Notes: generated by a model from the letters alone, not told the origin. A stretch of DNA of 64,000 bases from Phlyctochytrium arcticum (GCA_025602905.1 JAHLKI010000003.1:372001-436000); one strand, 5' to 3'. Shown: positions 30,801 to 41,740, numbered from the stretch's first letter. Numbers and translations: made by a program.

Positions 30801-32298
30801 CCCATTACTTTGCGGGTCTAAGTAGCGCCATTGAGAAACGCTTTTTGGATGTGGTTCAAGATCCGCGATTTCACGAAGTATATCAGTTACCAACAACCAT
30901 CGAGAACGTGATTAGCACTCTGGAAATGTATGGTGGGTTGGCGCTGGCGGCCGACGAAGACAATACCCGGGAAATATTCGCCACGATATCAAAATACTTT
31001 GACATGTTCATCAAATTGCTTGAAGTCTATCGAACTGTTCAGGAAGTGGAAAAGTATATATTGATGGTCTTTGGCAATCTGATTCGGTGTCAGTCGTTTG
31101 AGGAACTGTCGGAAGCTGATTGTCAAAAGCTCTATTCGGCAGTGCTGGCACTGCTAAAGACGTACGGCCAGAATGAAATCGGTAAAATATTTTCCGCTTG
31201 CTTAGAAGCAATCGCACGCTCATTTGTCAAATAGGAAAAAAGCGAGTTCATAGCCCTGATCGAGAAGAGGAGCTCTACGAAGATCTTGCTTGTATATTAG
31301 AGATGCTGGCGCAGCTTATGGCATCGCAATATGAAGGGCTAGGTAATGAAATGATTCATGAGGGGCGATGCGAAATATTCACTGATGTTCTTTTTCATTC
31401 GTAGCATGGAACGATATTTTGGCCAAGCGAAGGATAAAAGCGAATGTAGACGTTGCCGATGTCGTCTTTTATGGTCTCAATATTATTATCCCTCTGATAA
31501 CAGATCAAATGCTTTTGGTAAGATATTTTCAACATATCTTATTCAATCGTCTCCTGACCCGTTTTTGGTGATGTAGTTCCCTGAACTTTGTAAAGACTAC
31601 ATTTCGCTCGTCAGCAATTTAGTTCGCTACTTTCCCGACAAACTCTCGACCCTCCCACCTGAACTCATCGCCAGCTTGGTGCGATCCCTCGAATTTGGAA
31701 TGAATAACTTCATGGCTGAAGTCGCACGAGGAGCATTTGAGGCCGTGACCACGTTATCCTTGTTTGCGTGGGACGAGGAAGCGCATCCAGGTTCGTCATT
31801 GTGAGCGCAACACTCCCTATCGTATCATAACAGAACAAATAGGTGCCAGTATGGATTTCCTGAACCCACATTTGGACCGGGTTTTGCAAAAGACATTGGA
31901 AATGTTTTTGTTTAAGGAATTCGATTCAGCGTTGATGGAGGCTGCCGGCGAGTCCTTGTTTGGATTGATTCTGGCGCGTGGGGTAAGGCTGTTAACGTAC
32001 AACACTTGAGCCAACTGTTGCTGACATCCAGATTCTTTAGGAACATTATACCCTCTTAACCCAACATCTCATTGCCCGACAACCCCACCCGGAACTCGCC
32101 CAACGCCTGAGCACCGCCCTCCAATCCCTCAACACAGCCATCGCCAAAACAGCCCAGGCACCCGGCGCAGTCGACCGGCTTCGGACGGCCCGTATTGAAG
32201 GCTTTATCGGCGGGCAGGGTGCCAGCTGGATTGCACCATACCGAGAGCACCTGGAAGCGTTCTTACTGAATGTGCGTGGGTTCCTGAGAGTGAAATAG
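27865..32298 (+). CDS. XPO4: Exportin-4
   Basis: Importin-beta-family nuclear transport receptor; exportin-4 carries cargo such as eIF5A out of the nucleus with Ran-GTP in animals. Eighteen exons: 27865-27918, 27980-28067, 28135-28279, 28346-28484, 28539-28661, 28718-28874, 28930-29057, 29116-29300, 29356-29600, 29656-29852, 29905-30049, 30111-30547, 30611-31181, 31235-31342, 31405-31517, 31577-31790, 31843-31982 and 32041-32298, giving about 1148 aa, matching the usual 1150 aa. XPO4-type landmarks: AVLVKRGWLEESKEEKEAFF, LDEFSSDRASAVGLPYDFH, FEDQLLAVAVIGRVNP, NEQVHWLALIGGHLLAD, WFLERWGETYLF and VVFYGLNIIIPLI. A pile of helical HEAT-type repeats is implied. All junctions preserve phase. It is the most intron-dense gene in the window. 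Confidence 0.95.
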
Positions 32299-33172
32299 AT
32301 GTGGTCGATGGAATGTATATAGTGGCAGGCATTCTCCGTTTTTATTGTGTTGCATTTTCCATTTGATTATCGTTTTGCAAACGTTGTTCATTTTACATTT
32401 TGTGTGGCTGCACTCTGTACCCTGGTTCTATCCTATATGCATATAAATATCTTAACGTCTCGTGCAACAAAAGACGCTCCGGGTTTAGCCCATTCAATTT
32501 TGTCAACCTTGTCAATGAGAGAATGCGGACGTGGAAGAAAGAATTGGTACGATTGGCTTTATTCGTTCCCAGAACATATGTAAAAGTAAATATGCCCTTT
32601 GTCGCTCGAAGTGATCCGTCCGCACCTAAATCCGTATAACGCTCCCTTGACCTCGGATTGGCCACAATTTGCGCCTCAACTTGAGCAAAACCTATTTCTG
32701 CCAAACCCTGCGTAGAAGCGCTTTTCCAAGATGCTCATGAGCTTTTCAGGGCATTTCGCATGACATTGGCAAGGTTGCACTTGACGCGTGGGTACTATAC
32801 GAAATTTTGAACAAGGGCGAAATTGAGGAAACGTATATAGGAGTGGGAGATCCCCAAAGACTCTGCACACCACGTTGTCGGCAACCTACTCTGCCTACCA
32901 TCAAGCCTGCACGGCATTACACGAACATCACATCTAATTGACTGTTTGTAGCATATGCATGGGTATTTGAGAAACTAGTTTTCTTTGATTCACGGGGCTG
33001 CTCGGATAGATATCCATAGTACCAGAAACTAGGGCAATAAATTTTCATTCTTGAATAGTATCCTGCGCGCGGATGACGAGACGCGTTGTTTTTCCCACGC
33101 GTCTGCGTGCGTTCTGTGTACTTTCAGAATGGGAAAGGATTCATTTGAGCTGGACTTCCCAGAGATTTCACA
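32299..33172. other. Intergenic, start of accessory region
   Basis: No gene seen. Short ORFs here lack motifs. The base composition becomes AT-richer downstream of the exportin-4 stop. Confidence 0.5.
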
Positions 33173-33893
33173 TTATTGCGAAGTCGAACAGCGCAGGATC
33201 GGGAGGTTTTTTCCTGCTGATTTGTGGTAGGAGATGAATTCCAGGGTGGATAGACTAATGATAATCTCCTTGTTTTCCTTTCTCTCAGCTTTATTTTGTG
33301 GAAGAGTCGTGAAACGTTTTGAGTTGGCTCCGGGTTTCGGGCAAAAAGGCATGGTAGAAGTAGTCTTTGCATTTCGCTTTGGTGAGATCCGATGTAGCAT
33401 TTCAATGATAAAGATAGTGATAAAATACGTATGAAATCCTTTGTCCATTGCATACCGTTTTATAACCTCACACCATTGAAAGCATATCTGGCACTGCCTT
33501 GACAAGGGTATTTTTTGGCACGATGCGCCCAACCTGCTAGTGAATACATGCCAGCGGGCACTTCACATGCTGCGAAGCTCGACATTTTGAATTTGGGTTG
33601 TTTCACACAATCTTTTTCTTCAGTGTTCGTATCGTCATCCGGAAAGATGTGGCTCCTATACTGCACTGCAAGAATACAGACCTTTTGAAAGCAGGTGCTG
33701 CTGCGCCTACATTTTTGACAGAAACCACGATCGGGACCTGTCCTTCATTAATTATCCATTGACAGCAGAAATTCCCACTGACAGCTTCACAATTGTGAAT
33801 CTTTAATTTTCTGACCTTCATACTCTCCAAATTGCGCAGTCCACCATGGGCCCGATCAAAGAATTGTCGCCAGAGTACTTTCATGTCGCTCAT
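33173..33893 (-). CDS. Copy A, minus-strand gene of the duplicated cassette (unknown)
   Basis: ATG at 33893 opens MSDMKVLWRQFFDRAHGGLRNLES and stays open to about 33603. A second open block, 33532-33173, contains CQICFQWCEVIKRYAMDKG and runs to a stop at 33173; a splice between the two is likely but the junction is not fixed. Copy B (38967-39696) carries the same start (MSDRKILCRQLFHRMLGGLPN), VRKVTTHKCQAVNGK for VRKLKIHNCEAVSGN, and CSQWCEVKNRYAISKD. Conservation at protein level in both blocks supports a real gene. There is no known family. It is divergent from the plus-strand cassette gene, about 60 bp between the proposed starts. Confidence 0.45.
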
Positions 33894-33949
33894 TGGCTTT
33901 ATTCTACAAGTTTAGCCCGTTGTTCCTTCATACTTCCCTCTGTCTCCGC

Positions 33950-36159
33950 TCACTGTTGCCAGACTTTTTGCCAGCTGTCAAAATTCCAGGTCACCTGACG
34001 AGTCCGAATGGTCGTCAAGCCCCAAGGTCCAAATCAAGGAGGTCCAATTTCGGACTCCTCCTGAGAAACTCCACAACGACCAAAGAAAAACATACCGCTG
34101 CCTTGACTTTCCGCACCAACTCCAAGTATTCAGCAAAGACGTCTTCTGTACTGTCCTGATCGGAAAACTGTGGATGTCGATCGAAACAGGGCACCCTGTC
34201 AACCTGCAACAACGTTCTCCATGCTCGACCTTGCGCCCAAACTAGTTAGTCAAGGAGGGAGAGCCGCCGATGGACCACCGATTCAAAGTCTGAATGCAGA
34301 CATTGGATATGGTGTTTGCTCTGGTGAGTTTTGTGGGAAAACTGTCGGTGATTTCTCCTTTCTAAAAGTCATCGGGCAGATATTCACTTTCGAGCAAACA
34401 ACGCCTATCCTCCTACCCCACAGCCCATCCCCCATCTTCCCTTCCTTGATCCACAACTACACCACCAACCCATGCCCACGCTCGGGACATGAGTACTGAG
34501 CGACTGGCGACCTCGACCAACCCATACCTCGGAACTGTTTTTGCGCGTCACCCGATCGATTTGGCACGCATCCAGGGCCTCGCAGGGACTGCCTCTCTTT
34601 GTCATGTATCCTGGTAAGCTTCAGCAAACGTGGCCGGTTTTGCGCTTTTCTCTAATTTGCATCTTCTTCTGGTGGTGTCTAGATCCAATGGGTTCGCGGA
34701 TCAACCACCACGCTCAACGTCCCTCCCCCTCTCTCCTCCTGGACGATCAGTCAACAGGTTGAAGGGCGTCAAGAAATCGGGAGTGGCATGTGCGGGTCAA
34801 ATTCCAATGCGCGTCGTCGGGAAAGCAAGACTCTCGTGGCCATCAAGAAATGCAAAGTGCGGGCGGATGTGTATACCGATTGCGGAGTCTTTGCAGGTGT
34901 GATGAGAGAAGTTGCACTGCACAGCCGATCGCCGTCGACTTTCCTTCAGAAATTGTGCGCAGGCCACGGATTCAAAAGCGGTACAGTCTGCTAACTAAGC
35001 ATCAGGAGAAATCCTTTTCTGACATTCCTTTGATTGATAGGCGCAAGAACATGGTGAGACCATGGCTTCGGCAGTCGTCCCGATGCTAAAGAAAAAACTC
35101 TCAAAATTAATGATGGATGGTAACGTATACCCTGATTGTAGTCCGGTATGATTGGTACTGATGGAACAAATCTTTAAAGTTGGCTGAGTTGTTTTCACAA
35201 CCTCGTATTTAATTTGGTGAAAGATAGCCGTCGGGAAGAGTTTCCCTCAGTAATACACCTCCAAAAGATCCCCGAAAATAAAGTGAGGATGAAGGGTAAG
35301 GTATGCTTTGATTGTAGTCCGGTATGATTACTGATGAAACAAATCTTTAGAGCTAGTGAAATTGTTTGAAAATCTGGTAATTTTTTTAATATACATTATG
35401 AGTGAACAACAATTCCGTCGTATTGCTTCTGTGAACACCTTAAAGCTCCGTTATGTACAGGACACATAAGTCTATGTGAGAGATGGGTTGAGGCAATCAG
35501 GCAAAGCAACGAACATCACGCGAAGGGATAAGGGTAGTGTGTGCTCAGTTGAGTAGGCGGGGTGGTAAGGGATAACATCTATTAAGGCAGAAGTGACACT
35601 GTCATAATCATTCTTCTCATATTACACATACTGCACGAGCAAACTCCTGAAACAATTTTATTGCGAATGTGATTGATAGATGTGTATTGAAAGTAACTGT
35701 ATATGACTTAAGCGATGCTCTACTTTCTGACTCTATGGTGACCTGTGCAAACATGCGTGGGGAATTGTAGATGACCTTGACGGAAGAATGTTCCTACGAT
35801 GGTCTACGCGCAATCCCAAGTCTACAGCGAACCCCCCATGTATTATCTTCAAGTAACAATTATCAATACATATCGCAAAGTGCGTCGCTGATTGATGACA
35901 GTGCACTGATTAGAGAAGCATTCCGAAAACCAGGATATCTCCAACGGATTACTTCAATAACCACAGTATCGTTTGCTGTAAATTGCCTCGCGGGGTACCC
36001 AATCGCTGAAGAAATGTATTCTGGGAGTACTTGGATGTCTCGGCATCAGGTCTGGCAATCATGCACTCGGGGCGAAAGCACGGCTTACTTCCTCCGGCCA
36101 GGTAAACTCAAGGTATCAATTCGTACATTTTTGCAAAAAAACAACAGCCGGTATTTTAA
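33950..36159 (+). pseudogene. Copy A, plus-strand cassette gene with kinase N-lobe segment, degenerate
   Basis: Several exon-like blocks align with copy B. One, 34683-34756, encodes IQWVRGSTTTLNVP...SWTISQ, matching IQGVRGPTATLNIP...SWTINQ of copy B. Immediately after it, the frame runs into QEIGSGMCG (glycine-rich loop), then TLVAIKKCKVR (34836-34850 encodes the VAIKK lysine) and GVMREVALH, which is an N-lobe of a CDK-like protein kinase; no C-lobe follows. Downstream, MASAVVPMLKKKLSKLMMD precedes a repeated intron. Relative to copy B there is a 10-bp deletion near 34142, in-frame stops in the first block and a frame change before the shared exon, so this copy is probably not functional. The last block (MTLTEECSYDGLRAIPSL..., from 35771) is interrupted by the MULE. 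Confidence 0.5.
35120..35350 (+). repeat. Repeated intron sequence, copies A1 (35120-35179) and A2 (35296-35350)
   Basis: Two intron-like units with the shared core TTGATTGTAGTCCGGTATGAT, start GTAA and end ATCTTTAG (A1 ends TTTAAAG). Copy B has two more, 40768-40825 and 41174-41228; A2 and B2 appear identical over 55 nt. Each is preceded by codons for (M)DG, MKG or MHG and followed by xLxxLFxxL-type codons. This suggests tandem duplication of an exon-intron unit, or spread of the intron itself. Confidence 0.7.
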
Positions 36160-38831
36160 GGGAAGTCCTAGCGCGACGCCCGGGGTGGAAAAGTTAAGGC
36201 GACGCCCCTCCAAAAAGGATAAAATTTGTACAAAAAGGGATTTAATTGAGCCTTGACGCGCGACGCGCCTGAGTTCGCGCTCCTGCCAGATCTCGCTCAG
36301 ACCATCTTCACGTTGCAACTGTCTTGTTTGCGCTCTTCACATACACAGTCCAACAACGTTCTCACATTGCCACTTTCTGCATCATGCTCACCCTCCATAC
36401 GCCTGAACTATCTGATTCCGATGATGATTTGTAAGGATGGTGATGACGCGTAAACAAACATTGCTCACCTCATTTTGCCAGTAACTTCGCGTATGATACC
36501 GCACTAGCACAATATGTTGAAACTGCCAATATGAATACTGCCAACATGGATACTGTCATTATGGATGCTGCGGGATATGAAGCGAACTTCGACCCCCCGA
36601 ACGACAATCAGTCCGCTGCCGAATTTGGGGCTGCCCGCGACATACGCACCGACAACCATCAGCTACAATCCCCCCCAATTGTCGATAAGCAAATGCTGCC
36701 CGCCGCAATAGATGGAATTGGATACCATACCCGCGAAGACTTACACGACGCTTTCAATGCCTTTGCTGGGAACCAAGGCTACGCGGTCACCATCAGAAGA
36801 ACGGCAAAGAAGGGCAGAAAGATTACGTTCGGGTGTTGTCATGGGCGAGCCAAAGACAAACCTGGCGGAGGCAGAAAGCGCTTGCCGGAAGGCGCCGTCC
36901 ACCGAAACAGAGGAAAGAGGCAATTTGGATGTGAAGCGACTATGACCGGAAAGCTATGCCCGGACGGCCTGTGGAGATTTACGGCAGTTTCCGGGCATCA
37001 GCACAACCATCCACCCATTCACCGACCCCAAGACTACCCTGTTCTCCGTCGTCTGACGGTCGCCACTGAAGAGTCCGTCGTACATATGCACCAAAGCGGC
37101 GTGACGCCAGCTGCCATTATCAGTACAGTGCGAAAAAGTAATCCCAGTACAAACATTTGCCAACAGTCGGTTTACAATGCCGTTGGCAAAGCCAAGCAGA
37201 TCGATCTGAATGGCAAAACGCCTCTTCAGCGGCTTCTGGAAGATCTCGAACAGGACCGCTGGGTATATCGCCTCAAGCGGAACGAAGCTGGTGACTTGTC
37301 CAGCTTGTTTTTCACGCACAAAACATCCCTGAAATGGGCGAGGACCTATCCGACATCCATCCTGATGGATTGTACATATAAGACAAATCGCTTCAAAATG
37401 CCTCTTCTCCATGTAGTCGGCATGACCTCCACCGATCAGACCTTCTCCATCGGCTTTTGCTTCATGACTGCTGAGGATGAAGTAGGCTACAGCTGGGCGA
37501 TCCGCGCGTTGGTTGACTGTGTTTACAAAGGATATCAACTTCCAAGCGTGATTGCAACCGATAGAGAGAAAGCCTTGATGAACGTGCTCGAGACCGTGAT
37601 TCCCAGCGCCAAGCTACTGCTCTGTCGTTGGCACATTTTCAAGAATTTAGCTGCGAACTTAAAGTCGGTGGTAGGTGATGACGACCGGTGGGCAGCCTTG
37701 GAGCGTGACTTTTGGAAAGTTGTGGGGGCTGCAACGGAGGAAGCATTCCGCATTGAATGGGCAAGATTTCTAACAACTTGGGAGGAGATCCCCAGAATCA
37801 CATCGTACATCACCGAGGAATGGGTCGGACCGTACAAGGAACAATTTATCACTTGCTGGACGAACGTAGTTCCGCATTTAGGCAATTTGAACACCTCCAG
37901 AGTAGAAGGTGCCCATCACATGCTTAAATCCTATATTCTCACTTCAACCAAAACTCTACTCGAGGTAGTTCGAGCCGTGGAACGATGCCTCACGAACCGA
38001 GATGACGAGCTGGAGAAGTCATTGAGGAAAAATCAAACCACAATCTACCCATCCACAAACCATCCGATTTTTGACTCTGTACGGATGATGGTCTCAACGT
38101 TTGCCCTCGATCTCGCTGCTGAGGGATTGGCTGACTGTATGATGCCATGTGGACAGAGACCAGCTGCCGAATGCTCCCAGACGTTTGCGGTATGGAAGGG
38201 TGTTCCGTGCAGGCATCATATGATGCGTTTGCTGATCAGCGGAGGGGTCCTTGCCGTCAACGATTTCCATGAACATTGGCGGCTGAAAAGGTTACTGCCA
38301 ATTGTGGAAGAATTCGATGCAGTTACTGGCATTGAGCTGGAGGAGACACAGGAGGAGAGCGCTGAAGATCGCAATGGCCAAGCAGACCTTGGAGCCCCGC
38401 CCTTGTGGTCTGCATTGAGCCCATCTCAGCAAGCGGAGATCCTGGAGTTACTCGCCCGTCCTGTCAGCGATCCAGTAGTGCGACGAACAAAGGGCCGACC
38501 CCAAGGGGCAAAAGGCAAGAAACACAGTAAGGCGGCGACGAGTACGCAGCGGGACCCCTCGCTTTTTGAGCAGGCCGCACGTCCCAAAATCAATTGTAGT
38601 GCGTGCAAAGCGGCCGGCCGGCCATCCGAGGGTCATAGGAAGAACAGCCCGAAGTGCCCGAGCCTTGCTGGACCGTCGTGCTCCACATTCTAGTGTATTT
38701 ATTGTGTGTGAATTTTGTGTTGTGTTTTAGTTTTGTTTTCCTCAATTAAATCCCTTTTTGTACAAATTTTATCCTTTTTGGGGGGGCGCCGCTTTAACTT
38801 TTCCACCCCGGGCGTCGCGCTAGGACTTCCC
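36160..38831 (+). mobile_element. Mutator-like (MULE) DNA transposon with 91-bp TIRs
   Basis: The left inverted repeat 36160-36250 starts GGGAAGTCCTAGCGCGACGC. The right repeat, 38741-38831, is its reverse complement with 3 mismatches by my count, so the element (2672 bp) looks young and possibly autonomous. It carries a single intact transposase gene. A clean target duplication is not visible: the flanks are GTATTTTAA and TATTTACTC, which share only TATTT. It interrupts the last recognisable block of cassette copy A. Confidence 0.92.
36531..38693 (+). CDS. MULE transposase
   Basis: 720 aa, intronless. N-terminal part: FAR1/WRKY-GCM1-like zinc-binding region (RRTAKKGRKITFGCCHGR ... CEATMTGK ... 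FTAVSGHQHNHP). The DDE core shows SILMDCTYKTN (first Asp), VIATDREKALMN (second Asp) and the Glu in TSRVEGAHHMLK, with the C-X2-H motif LLCRWHIFKN typical of MULEs between them. After the core there is a SWIM-like cluster (AECSQTFAVWKGVPCRHHMMRLL) and a C-terminal zinc-knuckle-like CSACKAAGRP...CPS. It catalyses cut-and-paste transposition through the flanking TIRs. The catalytic residues appear intact and no frameshift was seen. The start is the first ATG; two further ATGs follow within 10 codons. Confidence 0.93.
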   Translation: MNTANMDTVIMDAAGYEANFDPPNDNQSAAEFGAARDIRTDNHQLQSPPIVDKQMLPAAIDGIGYHTREDLHDAFNAFAGNQGYAVTIRRTAKKGRKITFGCCHGRAKDKPGGGRKRLPEGAVHRNRGKRQFGCEATMTGKLCPDGLWRFTAVSGHQHNHPPIHRPQDYPVLRRLTVATEESVVHMHQSGVTPAAIISTVRKSNPSTNICQQSVYNAVGKAKQIDLNGKTPLQRLLEDLEQDRWVYRLKRNEAGDLSSLFFTHKTSLKWARTYPTSILMDCTYKTNRFKMPLLHVVGMTSTDQTFSIGFCFMTAEDEVGYSWAIRALVDCVYKGYQLPSVIATDREKALMNVLETVIPSAKLLLCRWHIFKNLAANLKSVVGDDDRWAALERDFWKVVGAATEEAFRIEWARFLTTWEEIPRITSYITEEWVGPYKEQFITCWTNVVPHLGNLNTSRVEGAHHMLKSYILTSTKTLLEVVRAVERCLTNRDDELEKSLRKNQTTIYPSTNHPIFDSVRMMVSTFALDLAAEGLADCMMPCGQRPAAECSQTFAVWKGVPCRHHMMRLLISGGVLAVNDFHEHWRLKRLLPIVEEFDAVTGIELEETQEESAEDRNGQADLGAPPLWSALSPSQQAEILELLARPVSDPVVRRTKGRPQGAKGKKHSKAATSTQRDPSLFEQAARPKINCSACKAAGRPSEGHRKNSPKCPSLAGPSCSTF

Positions 38832-38966
38832 TATTTACTCACTATGGACACCTACCGTAATTCAAAAATGATCACAGAATGAAACCATTATACCAGAATC
38901 GCCCAAGGAAAATGTTGCTGGCTGACTTAGGTGTCTATAATAGTCTTTGCGTTACGCTCCAATGCC

Positions 38967-39696
38967 TCATTTACTATATCTTGATAAGATCCTATGTACG
39001 ATTGAAAAGACCGTGATATGATACCCATTTATTAAATCCTTGCTAATCGCATATCGGTTCTTAACCTCGCACCACTGAGAGCACATTCCCTGTCAAGGAT
39101 ATTCTAATGGTATGTGCTGCAATACACTTGACTCATATGTAGGATGAAGAGATATTGTCTGGACTGAAAGACCAAAAATTCCAACACGAAATCTGGCACT
39201 CGTTAGCGTCGGTATTTTCTACGGGATTCTGGGTCAACCTGCCCACAAATAGTTCTCCACATACTTTAGGGAACTCTGTCAAGCTCGAGAATTTTAGTAT
39301 GGCCTCATTTTGCTCTACAATCGTTGATCAGGTTGCTTTCGTTTAGAATCTCAGTCTTGTTTTTCTGGGTAGGTATTGTCGTTCGGAAGGGGATTGAGAG
39401 GACCGCAAGAATACAGACCTATCAAAATCAAGTCCCAGGAAACGCACATTTTTGATAGAACCCCACGATCGGGACCTGTCATGCATTCCATATCCACAGA
39501 CAGCCTCATTTCCCATTTACAGCCTGACATTTGTGGGTGGTGACTTTCCTGACTTTTGAACTCAAACGTTTGAGATAAATCTCTTGAGCTCTCCATATCA
39601 ACCTTTGGCGTCCCGCGCGTGCACACTCTCCACATTGGGCAGTCCACCCAACATGCGATGAAACAATTGTCGGCATAGTATTTTCCTGTCACTCAT
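38967..39696 (-). CDS. Copy B, minus-strand gene of the duplicated cassette (unknown)
   Basis: ATG at 39696 begins MSDRKILCRQLFHRMLGG, homologous to copy A's minus gene. Later blocks show VRKVTTHKCQAVNGK and, near 39090-38967, MCSQWCEVKNRYAISKD...HITVFSIVHRILSRYSK with a TGA at 38967. The blocks are in different frames, so introns or frameshifts separate them. Function and family are unknown. Whether this copy is intact cannot be decided by eye. Confidence 0.4.
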
Positions 39697-39759
39697 TGTC
39701 TTAATTTCTCGAGCTCCTCTCGTTTCCCCTTCATATTTTCCTCTGTCTCCGCTCACTTT

Positions 39760-41740
39760 TTGCCAGACTTTTTGCCAGCTGTCAAAATTCCAGGTCACCT
39801 GACGAGTCCGGACGGTCGTCAAGCCCCAAGGTCAAAATCAGGGAGGTCCAATTTCGGACTCCTCCTGAAATACTCCACAACGACAAAAGAAAAACATACC
39901 GCTGCCTTGACTTTCTGCACCAACTCCAAGTATTCAGCAAAGACGTCCGTCTACTTCTTCTGTACTGTACTGATCGGAAAACTGGGGACGTCGATCGAAA
40001 CAGGGCACCCTGTCAACCTGCAACAACGTTCTCCATGCTCGACCTTGCGCCCAAACGAGTTAGTCAAGGAGGGAGAGCCGTCGATGGACCACCGATTCAA
40101 AGTCTGGATGCAGACACTGGATATGGTGTTTGCTCTGGTGAGTTTTGTGGTTAACTGTCGGTGATTTCTCCTTTTTAAAAATCGTCGGGCAGATATTCAC
40201 TTTCGAGCAAACAACGCCTATCCTCCTACCCCACACCCCATCCTCCCTTCCTTGATCCACAACTACACCACCAACCCATGCCCACGCTCGGGACAGCAGT
40301 ACTGAACGACTGGCGACCCCTACCAACTCACACCTCGAAACTGCTTTTGCGCGTCACCCAATTGATTTGGCTTGCATCCAGAGACCCGCCGGGCCTGCCT
40401 CTCTTTGTCGTCTATCCTGGTAAGCTTCAGCAAACGTGGCAGGTTTTGCGCCTTCCTCTAACTCGCACCTTCTTCTGGTAATAGTCCGTCCAATCCAAGG
40501 AGTACGTGGACCAACCGCCACGCTCAACATCCCTCGCTCTCTCTTCTCCTGGACGATCAATCAATACGCCGGCCCATTGCTTATCAAACTAGTGTCCGGT
40601 TATCCGTTGAATCTACCGGCATCAACTCGGATATTGAGCTGTTGGCGCGAAGACCAAGAAGCATCGGTTCGGCAGCAGTAGCGATTGCACTACCTTCCAA
40701 TCCCGGAGCATAGCTTCGGCAATCATACCATTGCTTCAGAAGAAGCTATCAGACTTGATCATGGATGGTAATGTATACTTTGATTGTAGTCCGGTATGAT
40801 CGGTACTGACGAAAAAAATCTTTAGAATTGGCGGAAGTGTTTGAAACCTTCAGAGCGCGCAGGCCCCTGATCCGTATCCGGTACAGTCTGCTAACTCGGC
40901 ATCAGCGAAAAATCTTTTTCTGACCTCGTCCGCACATCGCCGCATTCCAGCCTAATCCCGTCGCAAGTAATGCGGCCGTCGTCACGACTCGTACTCCCGT
41001 TCCCCATGTATCCTCCGGCAACGTGCGAGAGGACGAAAATAACCCATGCGTCGGTGAGTCAAAGTTTCCTACAGGTGCAGCTAATCGACAAAAATTGAAA
41101 GACAGCCATCCGATAGAGTTTGCCACGGTAAATTTTCTGGAAAAGATACTCGCCCATAGAAACAGAATGCATGGTAAGGTATGCTTTGATTGTAGTCCGG
41201 TATGATTACTGATGAAACAAATCTTTAGAGCTTATAAATTTGTTTGAAAATCTGGTAATTTAATTTTTTTAATATACATTATGAGTGAACAACAATTCCG
41301 TCGTATTGCTTCTGTGAACACCTTAAAGCTCCGTTATGTACAGGACACATAAGTCTATGTGAGAGATGGGTTGAGGCAATCAGGCAAAGCAACGAACATC
41401 ACGCGAAGGGATAAGGGTAGTGTGTGCTCAGTTGAGTAGGCGGGGTGGTAAGGGATAACATCTATTAAGCCAAAAGTGACGCTGTCGTAATCATTCTTGT
41501 CATATTACACATTTTACACGAGCAAACTCACGGAACGGGTTTGTTGTGAATGTGATTGATAGATGTGTTTTGAATGTCATAGTGTCTAAAGGAAGCGATG
41601 CTCTGCTTTTTGACTCTTACGTGACTTGTGCAAAATGTGTGTGGTATTGTAGATGAGCTCGACGAAAGAAAGTTCCTATAATAGTCTACGCGCAGTCCCA
41701 AGTCTACGGTAAAGTCCGTGTCATATTATCTTCAAATAAG
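39760..41740 (+). CDS. Copy B, plus-strand cassette gene (unknown, intron-rich)
   Basis: An open first block of about 130 codons ends at an intron-like donor near 40137 (GTGAGTTTTG). A block RVTQLIWLASRDPPGLPLFV ends at donor 40422 (G|GTAAGC). After acceptor ATAG at 40484 comes RPIQGVRGPTATLNIPRSLFSW, followed by INQYAGPLLIKLVSGYPLNL; phase 1 joins these two. Further blocks encode SIASAIIPLLQKKLSDLIMD (before intron 40768-40825), DSHPIEFATVNFLEKILAHRNRMHG (before intron 41174-41228), ELINLFENL and MSSTKESSYNSLRAVPSL. The similarity to copy A is at protein level in several blocks. The full splice chain is not established and the blocks do not match a family I recognise. The copy may be active or decaying. 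Confidence 0.4.
40768..41228 (+). repeat. Repeated intron sequence, copies B1 (40768-40825) and B2 (41174-41228)
   Basis: Partners of the copy-A introns at 35120-35179 and 35296-35350, with the same TGATTGTAGTCCGGTATGAT core and ATCTTTAG acceptor end. B1 resembles A1 and B2 resembles A2, so the internal duplication preceded duplication of the whole cassette. Confidence 0.7.

Larger units (their letters stand above)
33173..36159. repeat. Duplicated two-gene cassette, copy A
   Basis: This segment is homologous to copy B (38967 to about 41960). Strongest stretches: 33955-34640 against 39770-40450, and 35290-35640 against 41170-41530, where about 200 bp (around 35385-35590 against 41271-41480) look almost identical. 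In between the copies differ: copy A has a protein-kinase segment that copy B lacks. The right end of copy A is cut by the MULE at 36160. Both copies have the same order: minus-strand gene, short gap, plus-strand intron-rich gene. Confidence 0.8.

Noticed and set aside
33893..34212. ORFs on both strands at the start of cassette copy A as separate proteins
   Set aside because: Plus and minus frames are equally open and the A/B differences do not favour either, so only the block similarity is reported.
36151..38840. A 9-bp target-site duplication for the MULE
   Set aside because: Flanks GTATTTTAA and TATTTACTC share only five bases in a row; not reported as a duplication.
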